DNA from: Sesamum alatum
Lineage: Eukaryota > Streptophyta > Magnoliopsida > Lamiales > Pedaliaceae
Assembly: GCA_034509735.1 (NCBI GenBank)
Contig: JACGWO010000005.1
Location: forward strand, 10,247,692 to 10,311,691
Length of the DNA stretch: 64,000 nt
Reading direction: 5' to 3'
Part shown: positions 35,203-48,899 of the stretch, piece by piece
Layout of the letters: every line of letters begins with the position of its first letter
How positions within the stretch are numbered: the first letter of the stretch is position 1
Position numbers and translations under genes: made by a program
The notes under the pieces: generated by a model
The model's database searches: none
Told to the model about the DNA's origin: nothing
What the model saw: the letters and a program-made list of their open reading frames with translations, nothing else

Positions 35203-35442
35203 ATCTTGAAGAAATTATAGGTTTTGAAAAATCGGATTTTGTTGGAACAAAAACGGTTTTAGTTGCTATTTTTAAGATTTAAGAATTCGGATTTTTGGAG
35301 TTTTGAAAATCTGTGTGTTTACTTTCTGCTTCTTAATTGTTAAAATGGTCGATGTTATTTTTGTTGCTATTCTGATCGCCCCAAAAGTCGATTTGTCTTG
35401 TATGCTGGATAAGTTTCGGATCAGTTTTTCAAACATTGGCAA

Positions 35443-38400
35443 CAACGGATGAAAATATGATTGACGATAAAGGGACTTTGTCGATGATTCAAGTGACTAG
35501 ACCTGAACCAACTGAGATCGATCCCAAAATTGCTGAGATTGTGCAATGGACCAAGCGGGATCAAATAGGTTGAAGAGCTATTTTGTCAGCAATGTCAAAT
35601 ACGCTCTTCGATGTCTATTGTTCTGACTCTTACATTGCAAAATCGTTGTGGGATGAGTTGGACAGGAAATATAATACTGAAGAGCAAGGGCTCGAAAAGG
35701 ATTCTGTTTCCAAGTTCATGAGGTATCAGATGAGGGAAGGTCTGTAGTTGAACATACGCATGAGATTATCAATTTTGAGCATGCTCTGTATGATGCTGAG
35801 ATGAAGCTTCCCGAGAAGTTTCTGGTCATGTCCATAGTGGAAAAATTTCCCGAATCTTGGGAAAGTTTTGGCATGACACTTAAACATCAGAAAGGGAGAT
35901 TGTCTCTAGATGATTTCATGGTCGCAATTAGCATTGAGGAAGAGCACAGGAATCAGACCATAAGATGCATGTTGAGCATCAACCAAGGGCCAATTTAATA
36001 ATCGGGAAAAAGAAAGTGAATAATGTGAACCTGAACCCAAAAACCATCAATAAAGGCAACGCCATTAAAAATAAGTAACCAAAAGCAAGCAAGCAAACCC
36101 TGTTGGAACGGTGGATAGGTAGGACACTGCGCCAAGGATTGTCCTAAGAAAAAGGCCAAGACTAGGTAGGCAACTATCAATATGGTTGTGGGAGGTTCTA
36201 GCGGTGCTAGCACCTCAGGAGCAATTGAAGGGTATGTTTCTGTACAACCCGAACTTCTTAACATTTATGAACCTTTTGATTGGTTGATTGACCTGGAGCA
36301 ATTGTGCACGTTTGTCCTGATAAATCGCTTTTTTGTGTCTTAGCAGAACATCAATAGAAGGATAGTAAGTATGGGAAACTCAAGTACAACTGAAGTACTT
36401 GGGACAGGAAGCGTGGACTTGAAGTTTCCTTCAGGTTGCATTCTGTCCTTGAAAAGAGTTCACGATGTACCTACTATTAGGAGAAATATTATAAGTGGTT
36501 CTGTAATAGTTAGTGAGGGTTGTGAACTATCTTTCAAATTTAATAAAGTTGTAATTTTGCAATTTGGTATTTTTATTGGCAAAGGTTATTTGTTTGATGG
36601 CTTGTTCAAAGTTCGAGTTAAATGCAATAAAATTGTTGTTTTTGATTTTGTTATCATGAATATTGAACCTTCTTCTTTGTGGCATAGTAGATTAGGTTAT
36701 TTAAATTTGGGTTCAATCAAACGTATGATGAATTTTGATTTAATAACTAGTCATGAAATTGAACGAGGTCACAAATGCCAAATTTGTATAGAAGCTAAAC
36801 AAGTTAGGAAATCCTATCAATCAGTTGAAAGGGATTCGAGAACACTTGATTTAGTTCACATTGATATTTTCGAGTTCAATGGATTTTGACTAGGGACCAT
36901 AAGCAATATTTTATTACCTTTATAAATGATTGCAATAGATATTGTTATGTGTTTCTTATTCAAAATAAGGATGAAGTCTTAGATAAATTTATTTTTTTAA
37001 AAACAAAGCAGAAACCCAAACTGGTAAGAAACTTAAACGATTAAGATCTGATAGAGGAAGGGATATGGTTAGAGTATGTTTCGTGAATATTGACAAAACT
37101 TTGGCATAATTCATGAAGAAACTCCTCCATATTCACCTTCGTCTAATGGAATAGTTGAACGAATTAATAGAACGTTTAAAGACATGATTAACAGTTTGTT
37201 ATTAAACTTTGGGTTACCTAAGTATTTATGGGGAGAGTCTTTGAATACGGCTAGTCATATTTTGAATAGAGTCCCTCTGAAACACAATACGAGTACTCCT
37301 TTCGAATTATGGAAAGGTAGAAAAACCGAGTCTCAAATACTTGCGAGTGTGGGGGTGCCTAGCAAAGGTACTGGTCCTTGCACACAAGAAAAAGAAATTG
37401 GGTACAAAGACTTTTGATGTTGTGTTCTTGGGCTATGTGGAGACAAGTTATGCCTTGAGGATTTTGGTTATTAAATCAGAAAGTCCTGGCATTGAGGTCA
37501 ACACAATAGTCAAATTTCGTGATGCTACTTTTCTAGAAATGTATTTTCTTATGAAAACGGGAATACCTCAAAGTTTCTTTTGATGATTCACTTGTCTCCA
37601 CTTCTATTTCTGAACATATAAAAAAAATGACAAATTTTGGGGTTAATCCTAGTAATAGTAGTCCAACTCATGAAGAATCAGATGGACCTAGACGGGATAA
37701 GAGAGCTAAGGTTGTCAAGGATTTTGGAAGTGACTTTGTCACTTACAACATCGAGGACGGTCCAGTAACCTTCAAAAGATGTTATGGCTTCTTCTGAAGT
37801 CAAGCATTGGAAGAAAGCTGTCAAAAGTGAGATGGACTCCATTGTCTCTAACGGGACATGGGTGCTAGTCGGTCTCCCTCCGGAGTGTACTACAATTGGG
37901 TGTAAGTGGATCTTTAAGAATAAACTAACCTAATGGGACCATTGATATTTTAAAGTCAGATTGGTGGCTAAGGGTTTCAAAAAAAATGAGGGAATAGACT
38001 ATTTCTATACCTCTTCTTCGGTAGCTCAGTTGACTACAATTCGGGTGCTTATAGCACTTGTTTCAGTGTATAGTCTTCTGATTTACCAGATAGATGTGAA
38101 AACAACCTTTTTGTACGGTGAAGTAGAGAAAGAAATATACATAGATCAGCCTGAGGGATTTGTAGTGGATATGGGTGGGGCTAGTGTAATTCTTGGCATC
38201 AAGTTGATTCGTTCAACTAATGGGATAGCTATTTATCAATCTCATTATGTTGAGAAGATAGTTGAGACATTTGGCTATCAGAACAGTAGAATTGCAAAGA
38301 CACCGTATGATCTTTCCGTTGCTTTATTCAAAAATGAAAGTAGTGTTCCTATTACACAAATAAGGTATTCCCCAATTATTGGGAGTTTACACTATTTAGC

Positions 38401-39034
38401 AAATGGCATGAGACCAGACATATCTTTTTCTGTTTCAAAGCTAGCTAGATACACTAGTTGTCCGGACAGAACCCATTAGGGAACTTTGGATAGGGTACTA
38501 AGGTACCTTAAGAGTACAGTGTCACTGACCATTCATTATGGCAGATTCCCTGCTGTATTGAAGGGATATAGTGATGCTAGCTGGATAGCCAAAAACTCTG
38601 GTACTAATGGTTATTCAGGGTATGTATTACCTTAGGTGAGGGTGCAGTCTTTTGGAAGTCTGCAAAAACAGACTTTGATAACCCGGTCCATTTTTGAAGT
38701 TGAGTTATGTGTGTTGGATACGACTGGTACTAAGGCAGAATGGTTATATGGATTATTATTACAACTTCCCATTGTAAGCCAACCTCTTCCACCTATTGTT
38801 GTATATTGTGATAGTCAGACCACAATGGCAAAGGTTTGGAGTCGTAAATACAACCAAAAGACAAAAAGACACATCCAAGTTAGACTTAAGTCTATAAGGG
38901 CATTAGTGTCGGACAGAGTTATAGGCATTGACTTCGTGGGAATAAAGAACAATGTGGTCGATCCTTTAACGGAAGGATTAGACATGTCACAAGTACAAAA
39001 ATCCACATGGGGGATGGGACTGAAAACACATTAG
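35443..39034 (+). pseudogene. Copia gag-pol remnant
   Basis: Gag (UBN2-like, 35443-35998) has SLWDELDRKYNTEEQ and KLPEKFLVMSIVEKFP, with a TGA inside and a frame change. The zinc knuckle near 36105-36155 has lost a Cys and has a stop. The protease active-site region (near 36290) is shifted by one base at the Asp-Thr-Gly motif. The pre-integrase domain (LWHSRLGYLNLGSIKRM ... CQICIEAKQ) and integrase pieces (VHIDIFEFNG; ETPPYSPSSNGIVERINR) follow. The reverse transcriptase goes from QPEGFVVDMGG straight to ASVILGIKL, so a central block with the catalytic Asp pair is deleted near 38170. RNase H ends with EFKxVELCVL-type and VDPLTEGL motifs, stop near 39032. Confidence 0.85.
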
Positions 39035-39562
39035 TGACATATCTACGATAGCAACCCAACCTTCCAAGTGGAGATCCACAAAAAAAGGTTCAGTGTGATA
39101 TTAAACAAGTCGTAGGGTATGTCAGAGCACCAACATAGATTGATACTTTGTATCCGGAGTCTGTCCCCTATAATTTCTAGAAGGTGCTGATACTGCAAGT
39201 ATAGTAAGAGTTTTAACTCTGAATGGGGCCAAGTCTTTTAGACAAGATGCTAGCATTGCATCCCTGGAGACGCCCAACTAAGTGAATGCAGTTGTTTGGC
39301 CAGAACTAAGGAATTGGGTTATTCCTGAAAGCATTCATGAACGGGATCAGGACACATGACCTAAAGTATCAACCCTTAAGATCAACACAAAGCCGGTGGC
39401 TTATTGTTACTGACAATCACGGGCTTGAATTCAAGGCTTAGTTCCATTTGACCCAGTGACAGCTAATGTTAGATAACTTAGGCAGTGGTTCCAATCGGAA
39501 GGTACCATTGTTGAAAGTAAGACACAAAAGCTTGAGTTCAGATCTATGGATTTGTGGGGGAT

Positions 39563-40750
39563 TGTTGTGATTGGCATTTTAGTTGCTAATTTGTCACAAC
39601 AATGTAGTCTAAATTATGGAGATAATTACAAGATCAAATCTATAGATTAGATTGAGAGAGAAATAGAGAAATTCACTTGTTCCACATAGGAATATGATGG
39701 TAAAGTGTGGAGATTTGATAAGTATATAAGGTGTATGTGGGGATGAGTGTTTTTACACTCAAGCATATCACACATTGGAAGTTAATGAAATTCATAGACT
39801 CCTTATATTAAGTTCAATGTTCAAGTTGTGTTTGAAGTGTTACGAAGACTAGAGTGAACATGGGGTTTCCCCACATGTACACCACCGCCCGCCCATCCCG
39901 GCCTGACCCTGCTCCGGCTCCGGACGCGGGTGTTAGGGCGAATGTCTCAGTCTCAGTATATATCTTTTTGCAGCAAACACATTTGGATTTTCAGGATTAC
40001 ATTAAAACAGGTTTAAAAGTCAAGTTATTTTAACATCTGAATTTTGCTGTCATTAAATCAGATTTAAATTAGATTTTTATTGTCATTAAAACAACATGAA
40101 ACAACAGGTTTTTCAAATCAAAATCTGTCCATTTTCGACCTGATTTAATGCAGGTTTTATTCTTTTTAATGCCTATTTAAAATTCTTGTTTTTAAATGTT
40201 GTTTATGGCTGATTATAGCCAGATCAATTGATGTTGTAGCAATGTGCTTATAAAAGGTTGAACACTTCAACCATTTTAGAAGATACAACACACCTACAAT
40301 CTCTTTTGCTCTCTCTCTCTCTCTCTCGGATTCCTCTCTATAACTACGAAGTTTTTTGCTCCATATATCCGAGCTTTGAGCTCAATTCTTTTGTAAGGTT
40401 TCGAGGTTGCTTCAAGGTGTTCTTCGGTACAAGTGCAGTATTAAACGAACTGAATCCGTCTTATCTTGGAAGAAGTTGCGTAGTACCCGATACACAATCG
40501 GGAGGGGCGTATAATTTCTTCAAGGCAAGTAGATTAAATATGTGATTTGGTTAAATTCTACTTTGGATTGAGAATTGTTACGATACAATCCCTGTTGTAA
40601 GTTTCTTTTAAAGCTTTTGTAAAATAGCATATCTAACTATTTACATGTTCATTCCAACGTGTTTGCTTTGTCATTTTTTATTTCAAACTGTTTATAAAAA
40701 TCTGATTGCATTTTCAAAACGATACTAGGATTGTTACACTTTTTCCAACA
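39563..40750 (+). repeat. Copia 3' LTR
   Basis: Starts TGTTGTGATTGGC, ends TTTTTCCAACA. TATAAAAG occurs at 40249-40256. It contains GC-rich variation near 39880-39930 not matched in the 5' LTR. Confidence 0.88.
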
Positions 40751-41945
40751 TGATATTCGGGTTTAGACAGACAGGTGGGTACCAAGGATCCTGACTTTAC
40801 ACCGGTTCAACTGTATCAGGATGCTAACGATACACTGCTAGTCCGAGCACTTATTGATACTGATTATAATTGTTGGCGAGAAGAGGAAATTAAAGAGATG
40901 TTCTTCCCTATGGATGCTGATGCAATTCTGTTAATCCCACTTGGAAGCAGTTTAAATGAGGACCGTCTAATATGGCATTGGGAATCAAGATGAAATTACA
41001 CTGTTCGGAGTGCCTATCAGCTCGCTTTGATGTGAAATCAGCTTGATGTCCCTCAACTTCGGGTTCCTCCCCGCCGCCTGTTGCCTTGCCTTCAGGCTGG
41101 AAGTTCATTTAGAGCCATAGCATCACCGAATAAGGTGAAGGTGTTTGGCTGGAAGGCATGCTAAAATGCCCTCCCCACATTGGCAAATTTGGTTTGTCAA
41201 TAGGCTGGTGTTCAGAAAATTTGTTCTATTTGCCAATTTCCAGGTGAAGACTTAGAGCGCTACTCTTAAGTTGCCCATTTCTCACGCCAAGTCTGGGCCC
41301 TTTCAACTAGGTCCGTTGTTTCTTGTTAGTCAGATGATGCAGAAGGTTGGTTTAGACGTGTTTACCATGGCCTCACTTCGTCTTTAAGAGACCTCTTTCT
41401 TCTGGTATGTTCGATGCTATGGAAAAAACCGAAAACAAACATCTGATGGAGGGTGCGGGGAAGTCAGCTGTGGAAGTCTTGAGTGAAGCTCTTTGCCAGT
41501 TACAGGAATTTACTGAGTGTACCACAAGTCTTGCCCCGAGCCGGCGCTCAAGTACTGAGCAACTCTCCTGGCAACCTCCACCACCAGGAGTCACCACAAG
41601 ATCAACTTCGATGGCGCAGTGTTTACGAGCAAAAAGGAGTTAGGTGTAGGCGTGATTGCACGAAACTCGAAGGGTGACTACATGACCTGGCGATAGCGAC
41701 TTTACCGATTCTTGGATGATCCCATGGTGGCGGAATCCATGGCTATACTGGAAGCGGCAAAATTGGGCTTGAGCTATTATTGGAACCATGTGATTTTGGA
41801 AGGAGACTATCAACTCATTATATCCAGGATTGCTACTGATGAGGAGGATCATTCGCCTCTTGGACCAATCATTGAGGATATTCGACGTTTGTTGAGGAAC
41901 TTCCCTATCCAACGACTTCACTTTGTGCAAAAAAATTATGTGTGA
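40751..41945 (+). pseudogene. LINE ORF2 3' part with RNase H
   Basis: After the Copia element the LINE resumes: a stretch ending IPLGSSLNEDRLIWHWE then YTVRSAYQLA, typical of the linker region of plant LINE ORF2. From about 41600 an RNase H domain (RVT_3 type) is seen: INFDGAVFTSKKELGVGVIARN, then MVAESMAILEAAKLGLSYY (the Glu motif) and VILEGDYQLII (Asp replaced region). Stops and shifts separate them. The usual C-terminal His/Asn motif is missing, so the end is truncated. Confidence 0.75.
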
Positions 41946-44512
41946 ATTATTATTTCGTAAATGGCACATTTAATTTGTTTTACAACTTATTTTTTTTTTC
42001 TTTACGACTAACTACCCGATTGATAAAAGAATAATTACAGAATTAATTCATTATATGTGTTCTCATGCATGACATATTACAATATCATTGTCACATATAA
42101 TATCTTGTAATGGCTAGTTGGATATCTCAGAGGATTATCACTTAATGTGTTTAAGTGCCGTCATGGACTTTTCTACATTTATATGGAGGTTACATATCAT
42201 TACATCCATATTATTATCTAATTTTTTATATTATTTTATTTAAATCCATATAATTATAGTAAAATAATTAATAATATTTGTTAATAGACTAAAACAGTTT
42301 ATCGTGCTCAAATGATAATAATTAGTTATGGATTTTTCCTAATTGAAATGATGTAAAAGTCTATTGAGTTTCTCGTATAACCTTCATTATTTTTGATTTA
42401 CTATTAGTGATATTGGAGTTACTTCCAAAGGTTAGTAGACTATCATATAAAATGAGATCAAAACATTTAATTTCTAATTAATGGTGAATCTGTATTTGGA
42501 AGTTATATATGCTTATTAAATTAAGTTTAATTAGAGGGCTATATTATTTAGTTCGTGATGATATTTTTCAAATTGATGAATTATTATTAAAATTGCTAAA
42601 CATAGATTTTAAGTGTATTAAAGTAATAAGAACTATTCCACCTCAAGCTAGATCACGAGTACTTGAAAGGAGGGTCCTAAATTTTAGATAGTGGTATAAG
42701 GTGAAATGTGGGAATTCAAGTGAAATTAAGCCAGTTAGGAGTTAACGACTTAAGAATTCCTTTAATGCTAATATCAAGATATATATATATATATATTAAA
42801 ACGAGAAATTCTCCTCAATCCTAATTATGGTACTGAAGTGTGGGGGTTATCTTTAAATGATGCAATAATTTTAATGTGACTAAGAAAAAAGTGGTATAAC
42901 TCTTTTAGTGTGGCATACATGATAAAATGTGATAAGCCATTTGTGAATCTATTTGTGATTTAAGTTAAATTGGTGGACCTTGTGGGGTCCTAATGAATAA
43001 TATCATAAAATATTAATTGAGATATTATCGAATTATAAATGCAGATAGAGTATGCGATAAAGGTGTAAAGGACCTGCTAATTATTATGACGATGAAGGAT
43101 ATTATTTGATATTTCTAAAATGATATTAAGATTTAAAGCAATGGAAATAATCATCTCTTGGAGAGTTTCTTTCGATATGCATGTCATGCGCATAATATGA
43201 GAAGGAAAATGAGATGAAAAATGATGGAAATAAAAAATCTGAGGCATGTGATAATTTATTTCATGTGATGAAAAATTGCCTCGAGGAACTAGCGTCGAGG
43301 CTAGATCCTTTATGATCAAGGGGGATGGGCTAAAGCCCGTAAGGGAATCACTTTTGGGAGTAACTCAAGCTTTGTGATTGAAAACCCCATGAAGAAGGTT
43401 CAAGGGTAGAAACGACCCGCATTGCGTGACTCATATATAGCACATTATTTTGAGGAGAGAGTATTAAGGTGAAGTGCTATGGAAATGTGATGTTAGGCTG
43501 GGCCTCGACCTTAATGAGATCAAATGCGGGATTCCAGCGAAGTATGGGTCACACATACTTTTGGAGGGTTCATCTAAGTGAGAGTTGTCATAGGTCGTGG
43601 TTATGGGTTTGGGCTAATCTAGAGACCTCACGAGAATCATGATCAGGGCGGAAGGCTATTAACGCGCTCACTCGCTATAACCATGTCCTAAAGTCAATAT
43701 CGCGTGTGTGGTAATTGCAGTTTGGTTCAAGGGGCATAATTCAAGGCCAAGTTCATTATTGCTCCTTCAGATGAACATTATCAACACTAAGTGTATGTTC
43801 AAGCCCGGAAGGCACATGCATCGGTTGCACGGTACAAGTTGCCACCTATTTCTTTTCATATTTTAATTTTGAAAATTTTAAACCTGTGGGGAATTTTTAG
43901 AATTAAGCTTTTAAATTTTCTAAATTATCAAATTATTTCCAACGCATTACTTCAACTTAATGTGCAATTTAATTTGATATTTACTTGAGATTTATGGCTC
44001 CATCATTACAATGATTTAATTGTAATTTTTATGAGGTTTAATAATTTGGCCGTTACATTTATATTTTTATGTGACCTATTTATAATTGAATTTATTATGA
44101 TATTATCATGAGTTTTTATGAGACCACTTAATTTTTTTATAACAATCAACTATCTTCAACTATTTAAGGGGCATCACAATTTTTCATTTGGCACATTGAG
44201 CTATACACTTTGAGAGATTGATCTTTTGTGTAGTTTATCAATTTTGCAAACACGTTTTATACTCCCGCAAGTTTGAGAGTTTTGGCGGCGTAACTATGAA
44301 TTGGTTCCTAGTTCTTCGTGGTCATGCACATAATATGAGATACTGCTGGGAGCTAATGGGGTTTTATCTTGGATTCGTGGTCAGCTGTTAAAATATCGTG
44401 TAGGGAGGCAATCATGACTTTAGGACAACGACAAGTGTTGTGACTCTCCATAGCTTTTCTAATTTCTCAAGTTTTATCTCATTTATTTCCTTACTATATG
44501 TCATTGTGATAA
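41946..44512. other. Intergenic DNA with a Gypsy LTR-like remnant
   Basis: No coding region is supported. The stretch 43260-43760 ('ctcgaggaactagcgtcgag', 'tgatcaagggggatgggcta', 'gggaatcacttttgggagt') resembles plant Gypsy LTR or leader sequence, though ends were not found. The rest is AT-rich with an (AT)n tract near 42781-42798. Confidence 0.4.
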
Positions 44513-45617
44513 CTTATATAAGGCAAAAATGCACTTTTGGTCTCATTAGATAGGGTCATTCTCACTTTTGGTCCCTCGCTTTATGGGGTAGACATTTCTA
44601 GTCCCAAAATTCTAAAAATTTGACACTAATGGTCCTGTGCCGTTAAATGTTAACTGAAACCGTTAGTCAACTGTTGTTGACTTGACCAATAAATATCCAA
44701 ATTCTATTTCACCCCCCTATATTTTTCAAAAAAGGCTAACCCCCCCCCCCCCCCCCCCCCGTCCCCCAATGTATTTTAAAAATAGCTAAAACCCCCCTCA
44801 ATTTAGAAAAATCTCTCTTTTTTTTACTCAATTTGACTAAAATACCTTTTTTACTCATAAAATCACCCTTCTTTATTTCTTTGATTTTGAGATTGTTTTT
44901 TGTGATATTTTTTTCTCCTAAAAACGTAAATAATTATTTTCTTCAATATACTTATTTAAATATTAAAATACCAAAAAATATATCAAATTTTTAACTTTTT
45001 GTAATGTAAATTAAAAAATTAAATTAATATCACATAAAAAATAATATATTAAAGTTCATTTTTCAAATAATAATATCTATATGAATATAAATATTAATCA
45101 GTAATAACTATTATATATTATTAACTAATTTAAATTATTATTTAATTTAAATATATTATATTATTTATTATAAATAGTATTCAAAAATAAATTATCATTA
45201 TAAATATAATAGTAATTAAAAAAATAAATTAACATAATTAATATATATTTATTTAAATGTATAATTATAAATTTAAAAAATTAACCCACCCCCACCACTT
45301 CGAAACCATCAACCCTCAACCCCTGCTCGCACGACCCGCTGCTCACTCCCACTCCCTCTCCATCTACTGTGCCGCCCTTCATAGAAGGTGGCTACGACAG
45401 CGTCACCCACAATTTAATATTTAGATAGATACTTAAATTTGAAAATTGAAATTTAGTATATCAATTTTTATGTGATGTCAATATAATTTTTTTAATTTTA
45501 ATTTATATAAAATTAAAATTTGCATATACTCTAGTATTTTTATATTTGTATAATATATTGAAGTAATTATTATTTATTTTTTTAGGTGGGATAAAATACA
45601 CAAAGAAATACTACAAA

Positions 45618-46330
45618 AAAATGCGGGAATTGCAACGGGAATAGGAACGGTTTTTTTCATAATTGGAACGGTAAATAGATCACTGGATTCATTTGGACTG
45701 GTACTAGGAACGGTTCAGGAACGGGAGGCTATTCGTTGAAAGGAGAGGTGTTCCTAATAATTAGGAACGGGAACAGAGCGACCGTTCCAATTTCGGAACG
45801 GTTTTTGGCATACAATTGTTTTAACCTTCCTAATTACCTTTGTATGTATGAATTTATAATATTTGTATTTGGAACACCTTATTAATTTTTGGAACGGTCA
45901 TATCAAAAGTAAATCGCGCAATTAGGAACGGTAGTTAGAACACAATTTGGAATTGTCAACATAAGTTGCAGATACATTTTAGCACTGGTTCTGGAATACG
46001 TCTTGGAACGGTCAGGTATACAAGTTAGGAACGGTCACTGGAATACATTTTGACACGGTCTTTGGGATCGGATTTTGCACTCCTAATTTGGAATACTACA
46101 TTGGACCGGTTTTTGGTATTGTATTTAGAACAGTAACCTAACCACGAAAGCATTGAATTTGGAATACGCCTGTCCCTAATTTGTAATTCGTTTTTACCCA
46201 CTTTTAGGAACGGTTGTTAAATAGATTTGGAATGGTTGTTTACCCGGTGATAGGAACGGTCACTTCTTTAAAATAGACAAACATTGGAACGGTTTATATG
46301 CGCTCCATGACCGTCTAAAGTACCGTTCCT
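45618..46330. repeat. CACTA subterminal repeats, left
   Basis: About a dozen copies of GGAACGG(T) occur at irregular spacing, mostly in one orientation, with an inverted copy (accgttcct) near 46321. Such repeats bind the element's regulatory protein in studied CACTA elements. Confidence 0.75.
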
Positions 46331-46527
46331 AAATAATGAATTATTAAAAAACATTATAGTAATAATTATTATCATTAAAATATATATTAAATTATTAATA
46401 ATTTTGAATTTGGTTTTATAATTATTTTTTAAATATGGAAAAATGCATAATTTAAAAATAAAAATTATATTAAATAAGAATATTATCCACTTTAATTACA
46501 AAAATTAAAAAAAAAAAAGTCCTAAAT

Positions 46528-48043
46528 CTACTCCTCATTCCCCTCGTCCTCGTCCTCGTCCATCTCGTCAACGTCTGAAGGGGGGGTCTCTAGGAGGCCA
46601 TGACGGGCCGGCGGCGGAGTGGCTGGTCTGAAGGGCCTTCATCATGCCCATCATCTCCTCCAGTCGAACCATCCAATCCTCCAGGTTTGACACTGACGGT
46701 GACGGTGGCGGTGGCGGTGGTGATGGCGAGGTAACGGTCTGGCTGAGACCGTAGGCCTCAGAACCAAGACCGAATACTCCGCCTTGTTCTTGGCCCCGAC
46801 CACAGCCAGCCACAAATCCTACTCGGTCTGCGCCACCGAGCCCTCTGATTCAGCCGGACGATCCCTAGGATTGGCCGTGGCCTGGGACTGGTGATCCTCC
46901 AGCAATTTCTAGGACGTCTCCTGCAAAAATAGTTAGAATAAATTAGAATATTTTCAAACATTGAAAAAATAAATTAGAATATTTAATCTACAACTTACCG
47001 CCACCTCCGTTGCCCTCAGCCCGCTCCAACCATCGTCGGCCTTCTTCTTGTAGCATTTGGAGAATAACTCCATCTGCTTCACTGGCCGGCCGAGCTGCTC
47101 CTCCTGTAAAAAGAGATGGGAAACAGTTATTACAATTTTAATTTAATAATAATAAATACTTTAAATAACATTAAATATCTTACCATCTCCTGCTTGTGCA
47201 TATTGACGGAGGTAGAACCCCGCAGTACACAGTAGCGGATGCGGCTAGGTTGGCGACCCGATTCAGCTTGTTCTTTGCGCACTCCTCCTTGAACTCCGAG
47301 GACTCCCAGTACAGCAGGAGCTACCGCCAGACTTCGTTCGCCAGTCATAGAGGCTTCTTCAGAGACTGCCTGGCGAGGACGAACTTCTTCTGGATAAACT
47401 TCCCCGCCCAGATGTGGAAGATCTTGAACATGGCCTCGTCTTCGCAGTCCCACCAGTATGTCATCTGTATCAAAAATATCAGATTGTTAAAATATTTAAA
47501 ATAAAAATTTAATTGATAACTACAATTATCGTTACCTTCAAGCTCTCGAACCAGAAATGTTGGTGCTCTGGCGGCACCTTGCGCAAACTGCCCCAAGGGT
47601 GGGGATAGTGTCCTCGCACCACCGCGTTTGATGCGTTCGTGTACCTTCCGATCCATCCTGAAATTATATAATAATTAGTGCGACATAAAAGTAATAATTT
47701 AAATTATAAAAAAATTAAAAAAAATATAAATATACCTCGCGTCGGCGAGTCTGATATACTGGCACGCGGATGGTGGCGGGAGTGGTGGGGCAGCCCATGG
47801 ACGGGCCGGATCTACCGCCGGTGCGGTAGTGGATGGTCCGGCACCCTCCTTGATGGGTGCAGTGGTAGCCGGATCGGGCTGCTGATCCGGCGCAGGTGCT
47901 GCAGGTGCCTGCTCTGCCGGTGGTGGTGGTGGTCGGAACACTGCTTCCCCATCCTGTGAAGCAACACCAGTCGGCAGTATGGCCGGTGAGCTGCGACCGC
48001 GGCCACGTCCACCTCCTCGGAGTGGGAAATCCCGACCAAACAT
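46528..48043 (-). pseudogene. CACTA second gene (plant transposase Ptta/En/Spm type), broken
   Basis: Five exons can be placed by consensus GT-AG junctions: 48043-47736, 47657-47536, 47464-47184, 47103-46999, 46920-46528. Exon 1 starts MFGRDFPLRGGGRGRG and is Pro/Ala-rich. Later exons show PPEHQHFWFES, YWWDCEDEAMFKIFHIWAGK, EFKEECAKNKLNRVA and EEQLGRPVKQMELFSK, matching the Transposase_24 type protein that accompanies tnp2. In the homologous frame there are stops at 47347-47345 (TGA), 47323-47321 (TAG) and 46911-46909 (TAG), and a frame change between exons 1 and 2 and near 47215. The C-terminus has a Ser/Pro-rich linker, then VSNLEDWMVRLEEMMGMM, a short predicted coil, and an acidic end. Exon boundaries are inferred, not proven. 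Confidence 0.72.
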
Positions 48044-48899
48044 GATCTAGAATTTTTTTAAAAAAATATTAGTGGTATGAAGTTAAAAAATACATGTATG
48101 TATCAATGTTATTTGAATAATGAGAATTTTTCTAATTTTTTAGAATATTTTTGCAAACTAAATCCTAAAATTGTATACTAAGTCCCAAAATTAATCTAAT
48201 AAATGGATAATGAATCCAATTTTGTTATTGAAATTTTTCCTACAATAATTACTAAATCCTAAAATTATTTCCTAAAATATATACTAGAACCCAAAATTGA
48301 CGCTTAATTACACTAAATCCTTCTATTTTTCATATATATGTATATATATATATATATATACTAAATCCCAAATTTTTTTCTTAAAATTGCACTAAATCCT
48401 TCTTTTTTTTATATATTTATACTAAATACCATGATTTTAGTCTAAAATTGCACTAAATCCTTCTATTTTCCTATATATTTATACTAAATACCAATATTTG
48501 CTATATCCCTACAAAATATTATAGAAAATTACACAAATTTTCTTAAATTTCAGAAAAATAACAAATTTCATATATTAGGAGTAAATTTTATTTTACTTGG
48601 AAATATTAAAAAAATAAATTACAAAAAATAAAAATTTCAGAATTTTTTTTATAATTACAGAAAATATAAAGAATTTTCAAAAATTTTATTAAAAATACAT
48701 AATTTTTAAAAATTACTTAAAATTCTGAAAATATTTTAAATTTTTAGAAAATGATATAAAAAAATTTAAAATTTGAGAAAATTATTAGAAAATTCACAAA
48801 AAGCTTTAAAATTACAAAAAAAAAATTCTAAATTTTTTTTGAATTTTCATAATTTCGGAAATTATTCTGAAAAATTCTGGAATAGAAGGCTCACTTCCA
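48044..48899. other. AT-rich spacer inside CACTA
   Basis: About 850 bp between the two CACTA genes, full of 'actaaatcc' and 'aaaattac' words in imperfect tandem order. The third domain of tnp2 transposases should lie here but is not found. Confidence 0.5.

Larger units (their letters stand above)
34090..40750 (+). mobile_element. Ty1/Copia retrotransposon, full outline but dead
   Basis: The LTRs are 34090-35202 and 39563-40750, start TGTTG and end CAACA, and are flanked by TGATA at 34085-34089 and 40751-40755. A purine-rich tract (TGTGGGGGAT) precedes the 3' LTR. Internal order is gag, protease, integrase, reverse transcriptase, RNase H, which is the Copia order. All domains are damaged. The LTRs differ by many substitutions and indels (1113 against 1188 bp), so the insertion is old. 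It interrupts the LINE. Confidence 0.9.
30304..41945 (+). mobile_element. L1-like LINE, degenerate, split by a Copia insertion
   Basis: Two parts, 30304-34089 and 40751-41945, line up as one non-LTR retrotransposon: ORF1 (DUF4283 and a zinc knuckle), then endonuclease, reverse transcriptase and a C-terminal RNase H. The break is the 5-bp target duplication TGATA of the Copia element. No clear poly(A) tail is seen and the RNase H is cut short near 41945. Many frameshifts and stops show it is long dead. Confidence 0.8.

Noticed and set aside
35203..35240. Primer-binding site directly after the Copia 5' LTR
   Set aside because: The usual initiator-tRNA complement is not recognisable at this position, so none is claimed.
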